A stretch of 64,000 nucleotides of DNA from Reticulitermes lucifugus (lineage: Eukaryota; Arthropoda; Insecta; Blattodea; Rhinotermitidae), in the NCBI GenBank assembly GCA_026260175.1, contig JAKCWW010000786.1, positions 28,235-92,234 on the forward strand. Direction: 5' to 3'. Made by a program: the position numbers and the translations under genes. Shown here one piece after another: positions 14,501 through 25,600 of this stretch. The notes beneath the pieces were generated by a model. The model ran no database searches. It saw only the letters and a program-made list of their open reading frames with translations, and was not told the origin of the DNA. Each line of letters begins with the position of its first letter. The stretch's first letter is position 1.

Positions 14501-17500
14501 ACAGCTTACCATTGGACCGTCCATAGAACCAGGCACATCTAGTTCACAGCGAATCACTACTGGGAAAACCTCAACTCTCATACATGAAGGCCCCTACGAC
14601 TAAGAACAGTGAGTAGTATACAGCTTTCTGCCACATGGTGCTGTAGTACCTCAGCTATGTATGGGAAACCTTAACTCTAATATACGCAGTACATCAATAA
14701 TGTGTGGAAAATATTTGGAAGTGATACATAAAAACTATGTACAGTGAAACTTGGATATTTACATTCTTTGAATTAATGTTGGCCTTGATTCTATGCACAT
14801 TTTTATTGGTCCCGCCAAAACTTCCATAACAGCACTGTTATACTTTCCTGGAATATATGTTTGTGTTTCCTACCTAATTCCCTTAATTATATGTTCAAAT
14901 AGGGCACAAATTTGCCAGTTTCTGTAATTTTAAGTAATTTCAATTGGAAATCAAGGAGAAAAATTTGTTTGCAACTATAATTTCTTATCTCCTCCAATTT
15001 CGAGTACATTTACAATTCTATGGCTTCAAGGTTGCACCCACAGACCAGTGATTTTTCCTACCGAAAACAAGCCTGTGTAGTGACAAATTATTTTTGCTGC
15101 AAGTTATAAGTAACCACAAATTCCATACATTTATTAAATCTATGTGTTAGTGTTGCAGTTTGATTGACAGCACGATGAACTGGCAAACAGTTTTATTTTA
15201 TTTTTCTGGTTATGATTCATTATAGCTGACCACAATTTCAACACTCTCATTAAGTTGCTGTGTTAGTTTTGCTTCATGAATCTACTGCAAATGAAATTAA
15301 TAAACATAATTATTTTATTTAATTTCTGGCTGCAATCAATTTTTCATCATGAAAAGTGCTCCAATGAGGATAGTGTTTGCTATTCAAAAAAAAATGGACA
15401 TTTCAGTGCAACTAGACACTAACAAAGGAAACGTGCTGCACTGGCCTCCAATGGCTGGATCAACAGTTTCAAGCAGCAACACAGTGTTGTGTACAAAACT
15501 GTATCACGAAAGTGCAAAAGTGTACTCTTCAACAGTGGAGGAATGGAGAAAGGAACAGTCACTCAAAATTACTGAGGGTTATAAACCTAAAAACATTTAC
15601 ACTGGTAATGAGACTGGGTTATTCTTCAGGCTTCCACCTACCACGACAAGGAGAAAGAAGATGCAATAGTAAAAAGAATTCCGAGGAGTGGATAATGGTT
15701 CTGTTAGCCAGCAATGCCGATGGGTCTGTCAAACTCCCACCATTTGTAACTGGGACGGGTGAAATCCTCATTGCTTTCAAAATGTGAGATCATTTCCTAC
15801 AAAATACGTAACCAACAGAAAAGCATGGGTTATACAGGCCCACTTAACTGACTACTGAAGAGCATCAGACGCCAAAATGTGCTTACGAAACAGAAATATT
15901 GCCCATTTCATGGGCCAGTGTGCTGCACATCCCCAAGACACAAGTTACCTAAATAATGTGAAAGACGTGTTTTGCCCCATAACTGCAACAGCATTTTCCA
16001 ACCACCTCATCATGGAAAACTGACGTCATAATAAACATGTCATTCAAACATTACCACAAGCAATTTGTAAGAATAACTATTTCTATGACGGAACACAAGG
16101 TGTTTCATGATGAAACACTCACGCAGGAAAACTGCTTCAGAAGCAGTACATTTAATTGCGGAATCATGGCACTGTGTTGTACGACAATGGTGAACTGTTA
16201 AAAAAAATGTGGATTTAATTTAAATCAAACCAATGATAGTGAACATGGAGCAGAACTTAGCATAGCCAAAGATGTCTGGAATCAGTTGAAAGAAGGTATA
16301 TTATTTCAAGAATATGTATCCTGTGATAATCATCCTGTAACATGCAACATGCAGACCTCAGAACAAACTGTGTATAAAAAGATTACACCTGATGTGTCTA
16401 TGGAGGAGGAGGAGGAGAAAGATGATGGTAGAAAAAGTAAACCTCCAGTAACATTTTTGTCAGCATTGGACAGAATCAACACTGTGAGGAAGTACACGAT
16501 AAAGTTGCGAGATAGGTCTCCACCGCCGTGTAAATGAGGTCTTCACTCTTCTGGGTTGTTAAGCAGTGTAGGTTGGTGTCCCGAAACATTGGTAAACCAC
16601 TACTACCATATACTGCATGATAATCCAGAACAGTGAAGATCTCACATCATACAGTTTCAAGTCAATGACACGATGACCTCCCATAATAGTACTGAGAACA
16701 AGGTGTATAACATTCAGCAGCAAGTGAAGCAGCAGCAACTGACTTTAATGGACATATGGAAGAAGTGAACTAGAATACATTTTAATGCAATAGGCTGAAC
16801 TAGATTATGTTTTTATACAATACAGTATTAATTCAGTGTATTCAATTTCCACAGCTACACAGATTTTAATTTTCTTAGTTTTACATTCATTTTCAATGGC
16901 CCTTTCAGAAACACATTATTCAAATGCACTTTATTTAAAAGGAAGAAAAATGCTTTCATAGTAACCTTGCATAAATTTCAGGCCATAACATACATTTTCC
17001 ACTAAATATGTTTAATAACCAAGAAACACAACTAAATAAAATAAAAACGAGAATGACAATTCGCTCTTGGAATTGTGTCTGTGAAGTTCCACATGTGCAT
17101 CCCCAGTAATGTGACAGATATCAGTACTTTCAATGATCAAGGTTTCAGCAGCCATCATAATGCTGAGCTTTAATTTTTCAACATGTTTACGTGTGCAGTG
17201 ACTCCATCATTACACTTGTATATGCCTCCAAAAGAGAAAGTAAAGGGACACTAAAGTCGGAAATTATGAAATCTGTAAACTCTGTCCATCCACCAACCTA
17301 GAAAATGGGGATGCTGCACCATCCTGTCAGACACCTCCAACTTTCTGTTCTTCCAGTTGTGGAAAAATGAAGTTTCTGAGTGTGCCATGTAAATGCCTCA
17401 CAAAACAAGAAAGGTGTCTAATTCAAACACGATGTTGTCTCAGTACTTACTGCTCTACAAACGTTGCAGATATTCATCTTTATTAACACAAATTCTAAAC

Positions 17501-18841
17501 ACGTGCCATTTTTATTTTCACTTTGCTCATTTATGTACCATGGTCACGACAATTTAACACTCCGGAACAGCACGTATATTCTGCAGATACCACATACTGG
17601 CAACAATGAAGTACGAACTAAAAACTCTATAAATTCTATACAGTTCCATCTAAGATGTAAACACTCTTGAGAGTTCTCTTACCGAAATTTCCTGAGATTA
17701 TAAACAAAACACAGTACCTCAAAAACAATTTTCAAACACTGTGACTATGTTCACTTGTCACCAAATTCAGATTTCAAGGTACTTGATCTAACAAGATGCT
17801 CTAGCCAAGCCAGTCCCAGTAACCTGTCACTCAATTTGGGTTACTGGCCCTAAATCCAACTCTAACTAAAGCCCTAGTATTGTAAAAATATAACATATTT
17901 TGTATAATTTCTTATTTATCCACAGTTTATTTAATGTTTCCAGTCAGAACAGTCAGGAACTCACAACTATACGGCAGAATTGGTAACCACTGTACAACAT
18001 TAAGCATCCTTCACCTTTCAAAAACACACAAATGAATACTGCACTACTGCGATTTCCTATTATACTCTAACTCACCGTCTCTATCAGCTTGCGGTATTCA
18101 AGTAAGGTACTCTTATCCTTGATTTCCCCGGATGCAATCCAGCTCTTGATTTGATCACGTAACCTCTGCAGTTTCTTGATCTCTTTCTTGAGATCAGCTT
18201 CATATTTCTCCTTCTGATTGCTATTTGTTGCATTGTGTACTTTCTGCCAGATGTCTTCAAATGTCTCCACCCCCTCTGTCACTTTCTTAAGACATCGGTC
18301 TATTTCTCCTGAAAAAGTGTGAAGTCCAAGCAGCTTTAAGTGTTACATTAAATTCCTGTGAATACAGCTCCTTGTAATGATGCTATGTCAAACTTACAAT
18401 GTATGTTACATTTTCCCAGTTTCCAAACATTGTTCAAAGAATATCAACACACAGTGTTTCAATTAGCACTATAACAACTCCTTGGATACAAATGTATTAG
18501 GAATACGTAACACAACTATAAAATACAAGTGAAATCTCATGTTACAGATGGCACAGTGTAATTACCATGTACAAAACAATACAACCCAGACACAACATAA
18601 ACATAAACATGTACATGAAATCTCACTTTTGTCCCGAAGTCCGGTCCCCCATTACAATACGAAGTTATAAAGCATCACTCTGATATGTCTAATTATTAGT
18701 CATTACGTTTCATACTTCATTTATTATCATAAGTACAGAGTACATACGCTTAGAACTAGTAAACAGGTCGGTAGGAGGTCATACACCAATTGTGTTCTTC
18801 CGACATATTTCCTTACCTTGCAGCTTTCGTGTAGCAGCCAT
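2416..18841 (-). CDS. CNOT3: CCR4-NOT transcription complex subunit 3, 5' part of gene (seven exons)
   Basis: This is a scaffold and regulatory subunit of the CCR4-NOT deadenylase complex, which shortens poly(A) tails and represses translation in the cytoplasm. Exons, read on the minus strand: 18841-18817, 18308-18076, 10317-10162, 9939-9760, 8914-8795, 5987-5805 and 2576-2416. The first six join in phase to give 299 residues. Residues 1-238 form the Not3 N-terminal helical domain. Recognisable pieces are [67 protein letters not shown] and [12 protein letters not shown], all close to vertebrate CNOT3. Residues 239-299 are a Ser/Thr/Pro-rich linker. The C-terminal NOT1-binding and NOT-box region lies beyond the left edge. 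The exon 6 to exon 7 junction is out of phase. The start is the first Met in the family-typical [11 protein letters not shown] context. Confidence 0.93.
3208..3310. repeat. Small hairpin element
   Basis: About 3208-3249 pairs with 3271-3310. The paired blocks are caacaggttgcctccatc on the left and its counterpart gatggaggaaacaggttcc on the right, with the apex carrying ccctgaagatgg. It lies in a CNOT3 intron. It shares the ctgaagatgg apex motif with the larger hairpins at 42027-42320 and 13855-14133. Confidence 0.5.
3467..4231 (+). mobile_element. 765-bp pogo/Tigger-like element with TIRs and TA duplication
   Basis: The left end, after TA at 3465-3466, reads ccgtattttcggcatgtaag. The right end before TA at 4232-4233 is its inverted match (tatgccgaaaaatacgg). 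Next to both ends is the block gtgcgtcytatacgccggtg or its complement. TA target duplication, these TIRs and an N-terminal Brinker/pogo-like DNA-binding region support a pogo-type member of the Tc1/mariner group. It is too short for a full transposase and looks like an internally deleted derivative. Confidence 0.78.
3722..4036 (+). CDS. Intact 104-residue ORF: HTH-like domain plus acidic tail
   Basis: Residues about 8-57 ([20 protein letters not shown] onward to [15 protein letters not shown]) resemble the Brinker-type/pogo helix-turn-helix that opens many Tigger-family transposases. Residues about 65-104 are strongly acidic and Ser-rich ([27 protein letters not shown]), like the C-terminal tail of such transposases. 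The catalytic DDE core that normally lies between is absent, so this looks like an N-to-C fusion made by internal deletion. The frame is uninterrupted and lies inside the TIR element at 3467-4231. It could bind element ends without catalysing transposition, or it may simply be young. Expression is unknown. Confidence 0.6.
   Translation: MNPQKRRHCYTIAFKCAVIEYAKENGNRAAERQFGPPPTEKMIRTWRKQEQQLKEAKCGISNSLDGTEDNLLLEDSDDSVPDSEELSSVSSSEDEDFCGFEDED
4938..4991. repeat. Tandem duplication of about 27 bp
   Basis: Two adjacent near-identical copies of a unit beginning catggaaaacactgcagat. Intronic, with no coding meaning seen. Confidence 0.6.
5805..5987 (-). CDS. CNOT3: CNOT3 exon 6 (Ser/Thr/Pro-rich linker)
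   Basis: 61 codons, phase 0, from a ttgcag acceptor to donor gtagag. Encodes [16 protein letters not shown] and [14 protein letters not shown], like the linker after the Not3 domain in animal CNOT3. Reading through the donor meets a stop three codons later, so an alternative short 3' end is possible. Confidence 0.85.
6382..8452 (-). mobile_element. piggyBac element copy 1, internally deleted, with TTAA ends
   Basis: TTAA at 6378-6381 and at 8453-8456 flank imperfect inverted ends (CCTTTAAAGTAC on the left, GTTCTTTGAAGG on the right; 10 of 12 bases pair). Minus-strand frames encode an acidic N-terminus near 7740-7590 ([20 protein letters not shown]), then [13 protein letters not shown] and [34 protein letters not shown] with the two late catalytic Asp, [13 protein letters not shown] and a Cys-rich C-terminal zinc-binding-like region ([12 protein letters not shown]). 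The first catalytic Asp region is missing and there are frameshifts. It is a non-autonomous copy in CNOT3 intron 5. Confidence 0.85.
7022..7582 (-). pseudogene. piggyBac transposase C-terminal fragment (copy 1)
   Basis: The longest frame of copy 1, 186 codons. It matches the DDE_Tnp_1_7 family from the basic [13 protein letters not shown] block, through [10 protein letters not shown] and [14 protein letters not shown] (catalytic Asp pair retained), to [20 protein letters not shown]. Its first 45 or so residues are out of frame, because the real sequence there ([19 protein letters not shown]) is read in a neighbouring frame. Not a functional gene. Confidence 0.85.
8727..8753. repeat. (AAAT)n microsatellite
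   Basis: About seven perfect TAAA units, 40 bp outside the CNOT3 exon 5 donor. Confidence 0.9.
8795..8914 (-). CDS. CNOT3: CNOT3 exon 5
   Basis: 40 codons, phase 0, between a ttacag acceptor and donor gtaggt. Encodes [20 protein letters not shown] and the acidic EENEYIYDD end of the Not3 domain. Confidence 0.94.
9037..9060. repeat. (GAT)n microsatellite
   Basis: Eight GAT-type units in CNOT3 intron 4. Confidence 0.9.
9760..9939 (-). CDS. CNOT3: CNOT3 exon 4
   Basis: 60 codons, phase 0, between a cgcag acceptor and donor gtgaga. Encodes [22 protein letters not shown] and [19 protein letters not shown]. Confidence 0.95.
10162..10317 (-). CDS. CNOT3: CNOT3 exon 3
   Basis: 52 codons, phase 0 at both ends, between a tatag acceptor and donor gtgagg. 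Encodes [20 protein letters not shown] onward to DALNLQ. Confidence 0.95.
10778..10935. repeat. Possible 158-bp piggyBac-type MITE (alternative to the left end of copy 2)
   Basis: TTAA at 10774-10777 and 10936-10939 flank CCCTTTGGTGCCAAAC and its imperfect inverse CCAGTGCCAAAGTG. Either this is an independent short TTAA element, or the left boundary of copy 2 has an internal subterminal repeat. Confidence 0.45.
10778..13189 (+). mobile_element. piggyBac element copy 2, nearly full length, multiply broken
   Basis: TTAA at 10774-10777 and 13190-13193 flank CCCTTTGGTGCC on the left and the complement of CCTTTGTTGTCC on the right. The 2.4-kb size is usual for piggyBac. Plus-strand frames run from the N-terminal half ([10 protein letters not shown] near 11800; CNSLKDYW near 11940) through [20 protein letters not shown] and [16 protein letters not shown] (12090-12220), [11 protein letters not shown] (about 12570) and [20 protein letters not shown] (about 12685-12740) to [10 protein letters not shown]. 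The Asp of the usual ETM-type motif before FKGR is replaced (TVNTVTV). Several frameshifts and stops. Same family as copy 1 but opposite strand, in CNOT3 intron 2. Confidence 0.78.
13855..14133. repeat. Foldback element, 110-bp arms around a 60-bp loop
   Basis: 13855-13964 and 14025-14133 are nearly perfect inverted copies. Paired landmarks are attgagaaccaattgtcttc, ggactttgtccatcgtccgg and gaagctggttcgtcttccg. The arms end at cttcag at the apex, and the right arm holds ccgaaacatcatga, the motif shared by the other hairpins here. No ORF. Confidence 0.88.
14740..16770 (+). pseudogene. Internally deleted Tigger/pogo transposase, dead
   Basis: Plus-strand frames at 15349-15670, 15660-15787, 15880-16200 and 16286-16537 cover a Tigger-family transposase. 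Pieces seen are [18 protein letters not shown] (N-terminal HTH-like), [58 protein letters not shown] and a C-terminal [10 protein letters not shown] region. The HTH segment is joined almost directly to the catalytic segment, so 80-100 residues are missing. The first catalytic Asp of the DETG motif is Asn, and the Asp before CAAHP is also lost. The left boundary may be TA-CAGTGAAAC at 14738-14748; the right end is not certain. It sits in CNOT3 intron 2. Confidence 0.8.
16838..18075. other. CNOT3 intron 2, no further feature recognised
   Basis: AT-rich intronic sequence between the Tigger copy and exon 2. No conserved frame, tRNA or clear repeat was seen. Confidence 0.5.
18076..18308 (-). CDS. 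CNOT3: CNOT3 exon 2
   Basis: Runs from a ttttcag acceptor to donor gtgagt. It encodes [23 protein letters not shown] and [18 protein letters not shown], ending RKLIET in phase 0. It is the best conserved part of the Not3 coiled-coil domain. Confidence 0.95.
18817..18841 (-). CDS. CNOT3: CNOT3 exon 1 (coding part)
   Basis: Encodes MAATRKLQ plus the first base of a Gly codon, followed by donor gtaagg. The next exon completes the Gly. The ATG sits in a strong context (agccATGG). Confidence 0.93.
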
Positions 18842-19640
18842 GGCTATGTAAACCTGTGGTACAATAATTCGTGCATAGTCTAAATGTTCAGATATATAAC
18901 ACAATGCGAATATAAACTGATAATAGTTTGGTGAATAGTATATTGCTCAAGCTTTTGTTCATATGCAAGATGGCTACCTTCCTTCACGGACAACATACAA
19001 CCCCGGAATGGATATCCATCCGCCAAGAAAATATACTGAGAATTACATAAATTGGAATTTCCTTACAAATCCAAAGAATGAGCGGCTTTAAAAAATAAAA
19101 AATAGGACTTAATTTAATTACATGGTAATTGTTGGGTACCGGTCATTCAAAATTTTATTCGTCGAGCCAACTGAATAAAAGAGCTCATAACAACCACGAT
19201 TCTATCTTCATGCGCATTACCACAACATAGCGCAGAATCTACATCTGCACGAACAACAAATAAATGACAATCACTAATATCAGCTGATCGAATTGCGCAT
19301 TGTATCGTGTTTTCGTTCAAACCAAACACGTAATTAGAGAAAATATACGGGTGTGTATGTCACGGTTTAACACAACATGAAAGTAATGACAACATGAGAC
19401 ATTATATGACTTAATAGTAGTTGTACATTTGTGTTTGAAATGTAGCCGGGAAATAAATACTTTCGAATTTCGATTGTCATTTATTTTATTTTAGTTTTTA
19501 GAAAGCCCACAAGAGTGATGTTCAATAATATAAACAATATGGGGTGGTAAAGGTGCTTGTTTTGAAAGTACATTGGATGTTACTTTTATCAAATTTCACT
19601 AGGGCTGCAAATTTTCTTACAGGCTCGCAAAGCCAGAATA
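18842..19640. promoter_or_regulatory. Divergent promoter region between CNOT3 and CEP131
   Basis: The start codons of the minus-strand CNOT3 (18841) and plus-strand CEP131 (19641) lie 799 bp apart with nothing coding between them, so transcription of both must begin in or near this interval. The segment near 18965-18980 contains aagatggctacc, similar to a YY1-type site, but this is weak. No clear TATA box or RFX X-box was found by eye. Transcription starts cannot be fixed from sequence alone. Confidence 0.65.
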
Positions 19641-19687
19641 ATGCCACGCACAGACAAAACTAGTGGCAGACTTCATTCTGTTAAACC
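19641..19687 (+). CDS. CEP131: CEP131 exon 1
   Basis: Encodes MPRTDKTSGRLHSVK plus CC, followed by donor gtatgt. The next exon supplies G, giving a Pro codon. Start supported by phase and by the conserved-looking SVKPSSAQAL junction; low similarity to known N-termini. Confidence 0.75.
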
Positions 19688-22600
19688 GTATGTAATGCAT
19701 AACTAGCTTATAAGTCGTACTTTAAGGTGCTGCAAATCTAAAGAAATTCCAGTACGGTACAGCGGTTCTTTCTTTGCCGCGTTATTTACAAATGCTGATG
19801 GCCAGTTACTCATAAAAGTCGTTTTTTGAGGTGCAGCATCCGTCACACATCGCATTTCGTACCGAAGACGCCTGTTATTGACTGAGAGGTTAAAGACGGT
19901 AGTAAAGTGTTTAGGAGGTTCTGTGTTCGCATCGCGGTCGGGGAGCTGTCTGTTTTTATTGCATTGTCTTCAGCATCTGATTTAAGCGAATGCTACAATA
20001 CTGTCTTCGAAAATGCTGTGATTGATTTTTCCCATACTCCTGCTAAATATATTTTGATGATGTATAACTTGCCATTAATATTGTGTTGTAAATATACAAG
20101 CAGCATTGCATTGGAAGCATCAAGAGTAAAGGAAATGCACAGAACAGGTTGCTGATACCTCACTCCATACTACAGTGTGTGCCTATATAAAAAATGCTGT
20201 TTTAGATTAAACTAATCTGACTTGTCCTGAAGCTTCCATTCTTTTGGAATATGATGCTGTGTTGATTGGTGTATGGGTATGAGCATTTCGGAGGAGCTTG
20301 CTGTTTCCATTTTCAAGGTAGTCCAACAAGAACGAGCTGTGCTGTCCTGAAAAATGGGTAATATGTAGTGTAAGGGCAGGATAGGCAATGCAAATACTGG
20401 GACTCTGCAGTGTGCTGGGGGTGTACACAAGAATGCCAAAGCTTTTTCTGCTTATAATGAAGAGACTGTCCAGAGTAATAGAATTGAATGGTTTAATACA
20501 AACAAACATACATACATACATACAATAAGACAGCTGTATATGAAACAAGTCACAATAGTACAATACACAAAAACAAACCAATCAGCCATTCTTTCCATGT
20601 TGAAATACTGAGTGGAAACTGAGTGCTAACAACAATATAAGGTGACTGTTTACACTGCAGAAAAGGCAGCCGGCTGTAGTAAAAGAATAAAGTTGTCCTT
20701 ATGCATATCATGTGCATAACCTTGAATTTTATAACTGTAAGCCAACTGCTACAGGTTGTAGCTTCTATGACATATTCCTATTTGCATAAAAAAATTATAA
20801 ACCTGCAAGATTTGAGGTTCTGACAGAGGTGATGCAGAGGATCCAAGTCGTCTGGGATGTTATGGTTCAGGGGTCCAAGATGTGGACTGCTTGACTCTGA
20901 AAATGAAGCACTATGATCCTTTGAAATGAGAGTAATGTCAGTATTACCAGTTGACAGTGTATCATTTCAGAATACTTGAATCTTCAAATTAGAGGCAACA
21001 GCCTCTTTAAATGAAAAACCAAAGTTCTCGTATATACATGCTGCTCTTCAGGAGATAAATGTGTGACTGATAACTTAATAAATATTATTTTATGATGTGT
21101 ATAACTTGAATTATTTCATTTTCTGTATCATAATGAGACTTTGTTAATTGTTACAGTAATGTTTTATTTTCTTCTAATTCCTTATTAACCATATACTATT
21201 CCATTAGGTAAATACCTTGTCATTGTCATAAAACGTATCATAGATCTGTTGTTCTTTTTTTCATTATGTTATTTCTTATGCCTTTAACATAATACTATTA
21301 GTACTGTGTCTTATCCTGCATCAGTTCTATGTTATACTACAGCAGTAGGAGGAACAAGGGAAAGAGGGGGTAGAAGGAGGGGGAGGTGGTAGTGGCGGTG
21401 GCATTGTTGTTGTTGTTGTTGTTGTTGATGGTGGCGGTGTTGGTGGTGCCACCACCACCATTGTTGTTATTGTTCTTGTTTTCATTACACATAAATCTCC
21501 CTGCAGTTTGTTGTGTGGGAGTATGAGATTCTCATTTCCACCTCCTTCACTGCTGTCACAGTCATGGCAGTGTCATTAATTAACTATGCAAGAAAAAGCT
21601 GTACATCTGAATTTGAATGTTATGTAATTCACGCACAAGTACCATGAGTGTGTTGTTGTTCCGTTCCAGGTCTAGTGCACAGGCTCTTTCAGTGCCGTGC
21701 CTAAGAAAGGGTAAAGAGAACCCTGACTTTCTCCTAACTGGATCACAGGTAAGAATTGTATGTTATTACAATATTTAGTTTATGATAGGAGAATAAAATA
21801 AAAACTGAATCTTCAATCACAATACAGTGCAACACCCATTTAAGGTTGCCTGTCTTGTTATTTTCTGTGTAGAGAATGCCTTATTAATGAATAATGCTGC
21901 AATGTTGATAGTCAACATGAATTTGGCTTTTATTTTGTGTTTACTGTTATTAGTATCTGAATCAAAACAGTGGCATTTATTTTAAAATATTCTCCCATTA
22001 ACTTTGTAATATCACATGCAAAAATTTTCAGATTCATCTTGCATGTCGTCCAAAATGGGGTAGTGGTAAAACACGTTCCTGTTTCACCTCTGTATTGGGT
22101 ATTTGTTCAAAAAGACCAATGTCTGCTATACCTGCATTTGGGCATCAGGTAATGTGTAAAGTAATTATGGTAATTATGATTATTATTAAATCATATCATG
22201 TTGTGCTTCTTTTCTTTTATTTAAAGTCTCCACAGGGGGGGGGGGAAAGCACCTTTAGTACTGTTGGCAAATAATGAAGATTGCTATAACATATTCAGCC
22301 ATTGTGTAGATATGCACACAATTTTTTTCTGTGAGGGAAACTCCAGCAGTGTTATGTATGCTTCACTGTACTCCTTGGAGTTAAATATTATACATAGTAT
22401 AATTTGGAATGCAAACTTTTCTAGGTTTCGGGATAGCCAATACATGGGGTATGGAGCTGAGGGTTGCTGAAGGTTTTTTTTTCTAGGATACGCATGGGGC
22501 TGGTGAAACTTGGAAGAGACCACAATCTGCCAATAATTCATACTTCCCTGAAGGTGATATTTCAGTATCAAGCTCAGCAACATCTGACTGTGATGGGACA

Positions 22601-25600
22601 GAGAGAATTGCACATACACAATGTAATGGTACTTGTAGAAATAACTTTAGTACAAAGTTTTCTTTATTGGATGAGAATGTTCATAATTGTGTATCAGAAG
22701 AAAAACCTCATAACAGAGAAGCAGGTAATAATGTAATAGGTTTGTGCCTATGTCATAGACTGTGAAGGAATTATGAGTAAATTTTTGTAGTATGTAAGCT
22801 GTAATTGAAAAGGTTATAATGTAAGCTTATATGGTGTTATCAATTAGAAGGCATATATGAAATAATATATATGTTAGTAATATATATATATATATATTAG
22901 TAATAGTGAAGGTAGAGTGTGCCATTGGAAAATAACAATTCAAAACAAATTTTTAACTGAGAAACTGTTTCCATCTTTTTAAGTTGTCTTCATTATAACT
23001 GAGACTGCTATTGTACTTGTAAAGCAATAAAACATCTATGTATATAAAGTCATATTGTCTGATCTACCATCACACACTCTACTTTAGAAACTAATAAAGA
23101 GAGTGGAAACATGTAAAAATGAAAGTTCATTGTAAGATGAAAAACTCAAAAGATTGTTAACTTTGCTGTTATACACATGGGTTCAAGTCAAAATCATTTT
23201 ATTTTCCCTTTATGTATACACTTCATAGCAAAACCCACTGTTCAGAGAAAACCCAAATTAGTTCTGTTGGTTGGATATGTGGTAAACTCATTGTTCAGGG
23301 AAAGCCCAAACTAGCAACACTGCTAGAATATGGGGAAAACCCACACAGACAATTCTTATCATGCTTAGGGAAACCCAGTGTTTAACTATGGCACCATTGC
23401 TAGTGGAGAGAGGAAACAAGGTATTCAGTGTGGATACTTCTGTGTCAGCATGCTAGTCTTTATATATGTACATGTCTTTATGTATGTATATGTGTGTGAT
23501 AAGCGTTGCTGTGTTCTCTGTGCGATATGCACTGAGGCAGTTGAGCATGGTTGCCAGGGTTGCTGGGTGTATTCTGTGTGAGGTACATGCTGAGGCAATT
23601 GAGCATGGCTGCAAATGCTACCAAGTGTGTTTTGTGTAATGTTATGCACTGAGGCATAAGGAACAGTTGAGCATTGAGCATGGTTACCCGTTTTAAATTT
23701 GTCTGTTCATATCAGATGGTATGGGGCTGTTAGGTTGGTTGTGGAGGTATGAACAGGAAATTCCTAGAACACTGCACTATTGACATTTCTTTGCAAGCAC
23801 AGTTATAACTGTCATGGTTATTGGAATGGCCATAATAATTTCAGATTGCAGTAATTCATGTTTCTTGGTACTATTGCAGTGAACAACCATTTTTCCCCTA
23901 CACAATAAACACTGAACTGTGTTTCTTATGGAAGCACAATGTGTGCTATGAGAGGTGCGAGCATAATCTATTTAACAGAAATGGAAAGCATTATGAAAAT
24001 TGTATTGTGTGTTTAATACTAAGAAGTAGTTAACTAGATTAAGTTTTTATTAACTTTTCAATAGTTGTAGATGTGTTCATTGTTGTATGCAGAATGTGCT
24101 ATGATGCCATCTCAGGTGAAGACTGGGAATATGGCTAGTGGTATATAAATGTAAATCAGTAAGAAAATTAATTTGTTTGTGCAGCTATTAATTTATGTTG
24201 TGTCATAGTTTCGTGAATTCTTTATGAGGTTTTTGCCTTTATTTGGAATTAATTATGTTAAATGACTGGGCAGTTGTTTTTTGGAAGCCTGGTAAAATTG
24301 CTGCTAGCCAATGAAGACAGAATCCAAGAGACACAAATGTATGCAGTTTTAGTGTCTGCCATGAATATATGTTGAGCATCCTGTGTTTAATATGAACATT
24401 ATTGTCCGGCCTTTAAATCCCAATGTAGCTGCTGATGGCCAGAGCTATTTTCTTTTTTAAATGCTCATGCTGCACCTGCGTGGGACACCATTTTTCCTTG
24501 CATCCATGAAGAGTTACATTTAACGGGATGCTGGCAGCCTGTTCAGCTAATAGAGGTTAAGAACACAATGTCTCATATTTTTTTTATGGGAAATGTGATG
24601 AAGACTATACATGTAATTCTATTTCACTTTCTGTTATTCACATCATTAACATCAGCACCACATGAAGTCATTTAAACTGTAATAATTTGGAGTAGCTAAA
24701 TCAAACTGACATGTTTTATGCAAGTTTAAAATGTTACTTAAAACTAGTCTCACTTGTTTGGTTGTCAAATCCACAGCAGGACTTAATTTTTGTGTAAAAT
24801 TTATCACAAAGTGTTCCACTTCATTTTCCCTTGCCACTTCAAGGACTGGTTACCCCACCATCAGAGATTAATTCTATTTAAGTTTAAGTGTATTTGTACT
24901 ATAAGATGTAATGTTCAAAAATCATTTTTTGGCTCTGAAAATAAAGTATTCTTCTTTTACAGAACCAGATGGTGGCTTTGGTGCAACATACATACTCCCA
25001 TCATCTCAACTTTTTGAGTATGTTACATCTGAACCACTGGGTCGTACATGGACAGAATCTGAGTTAAAAGCATGTTGTGAAGAGCTTGGAATTGAGGATC
25101 ATTTCTGTAACAGATGTGAGCATGAAAGTGTAAGCAGTGATTGTTCCAATGGGCAATGTAATTCAGAGAGAAGTCTTGGAGAGCAAATAACAGCAATGGT
25201 TCAAGACCGACCGCCAGCAGAACTACCTCATGCACTTGTTCTGGAACCAAGACTTGCAAGCAAACCATTTTTACCTCAGTATAGTATGCGAGAAAGTGGC
25301 TGCATACAGACACTAGTACATAGCAGAGACAAGTATTTTGATAATAATGTAAATTATGAAGATATTTTGTTTGAAAAATTTAATCATGGTTGTAGTCTGA
25401 CGGGTAAACCTTATTATTTGAACCAATCTACCAATTCACAGGACAAATATGTGCTAGTTTCTGGTGAACAAGTTGGAAACAACGCTTATACATGTAGCAT
25501 GATTCCTATGATTTTTCCAAATCAGAGTCAGAAAGGCTTAGTTAATAATGTTCCTGAAGATAAGATTATTACACAGCAGTATTCAAGTGTAAAGGTTGAA

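Noticed and set aside
23378-23681. Three overlapping ORFs of about 67-74 codons
   Set aside because: They arise from a tandem repeat and TG-rich sequence and have no conserved motif.
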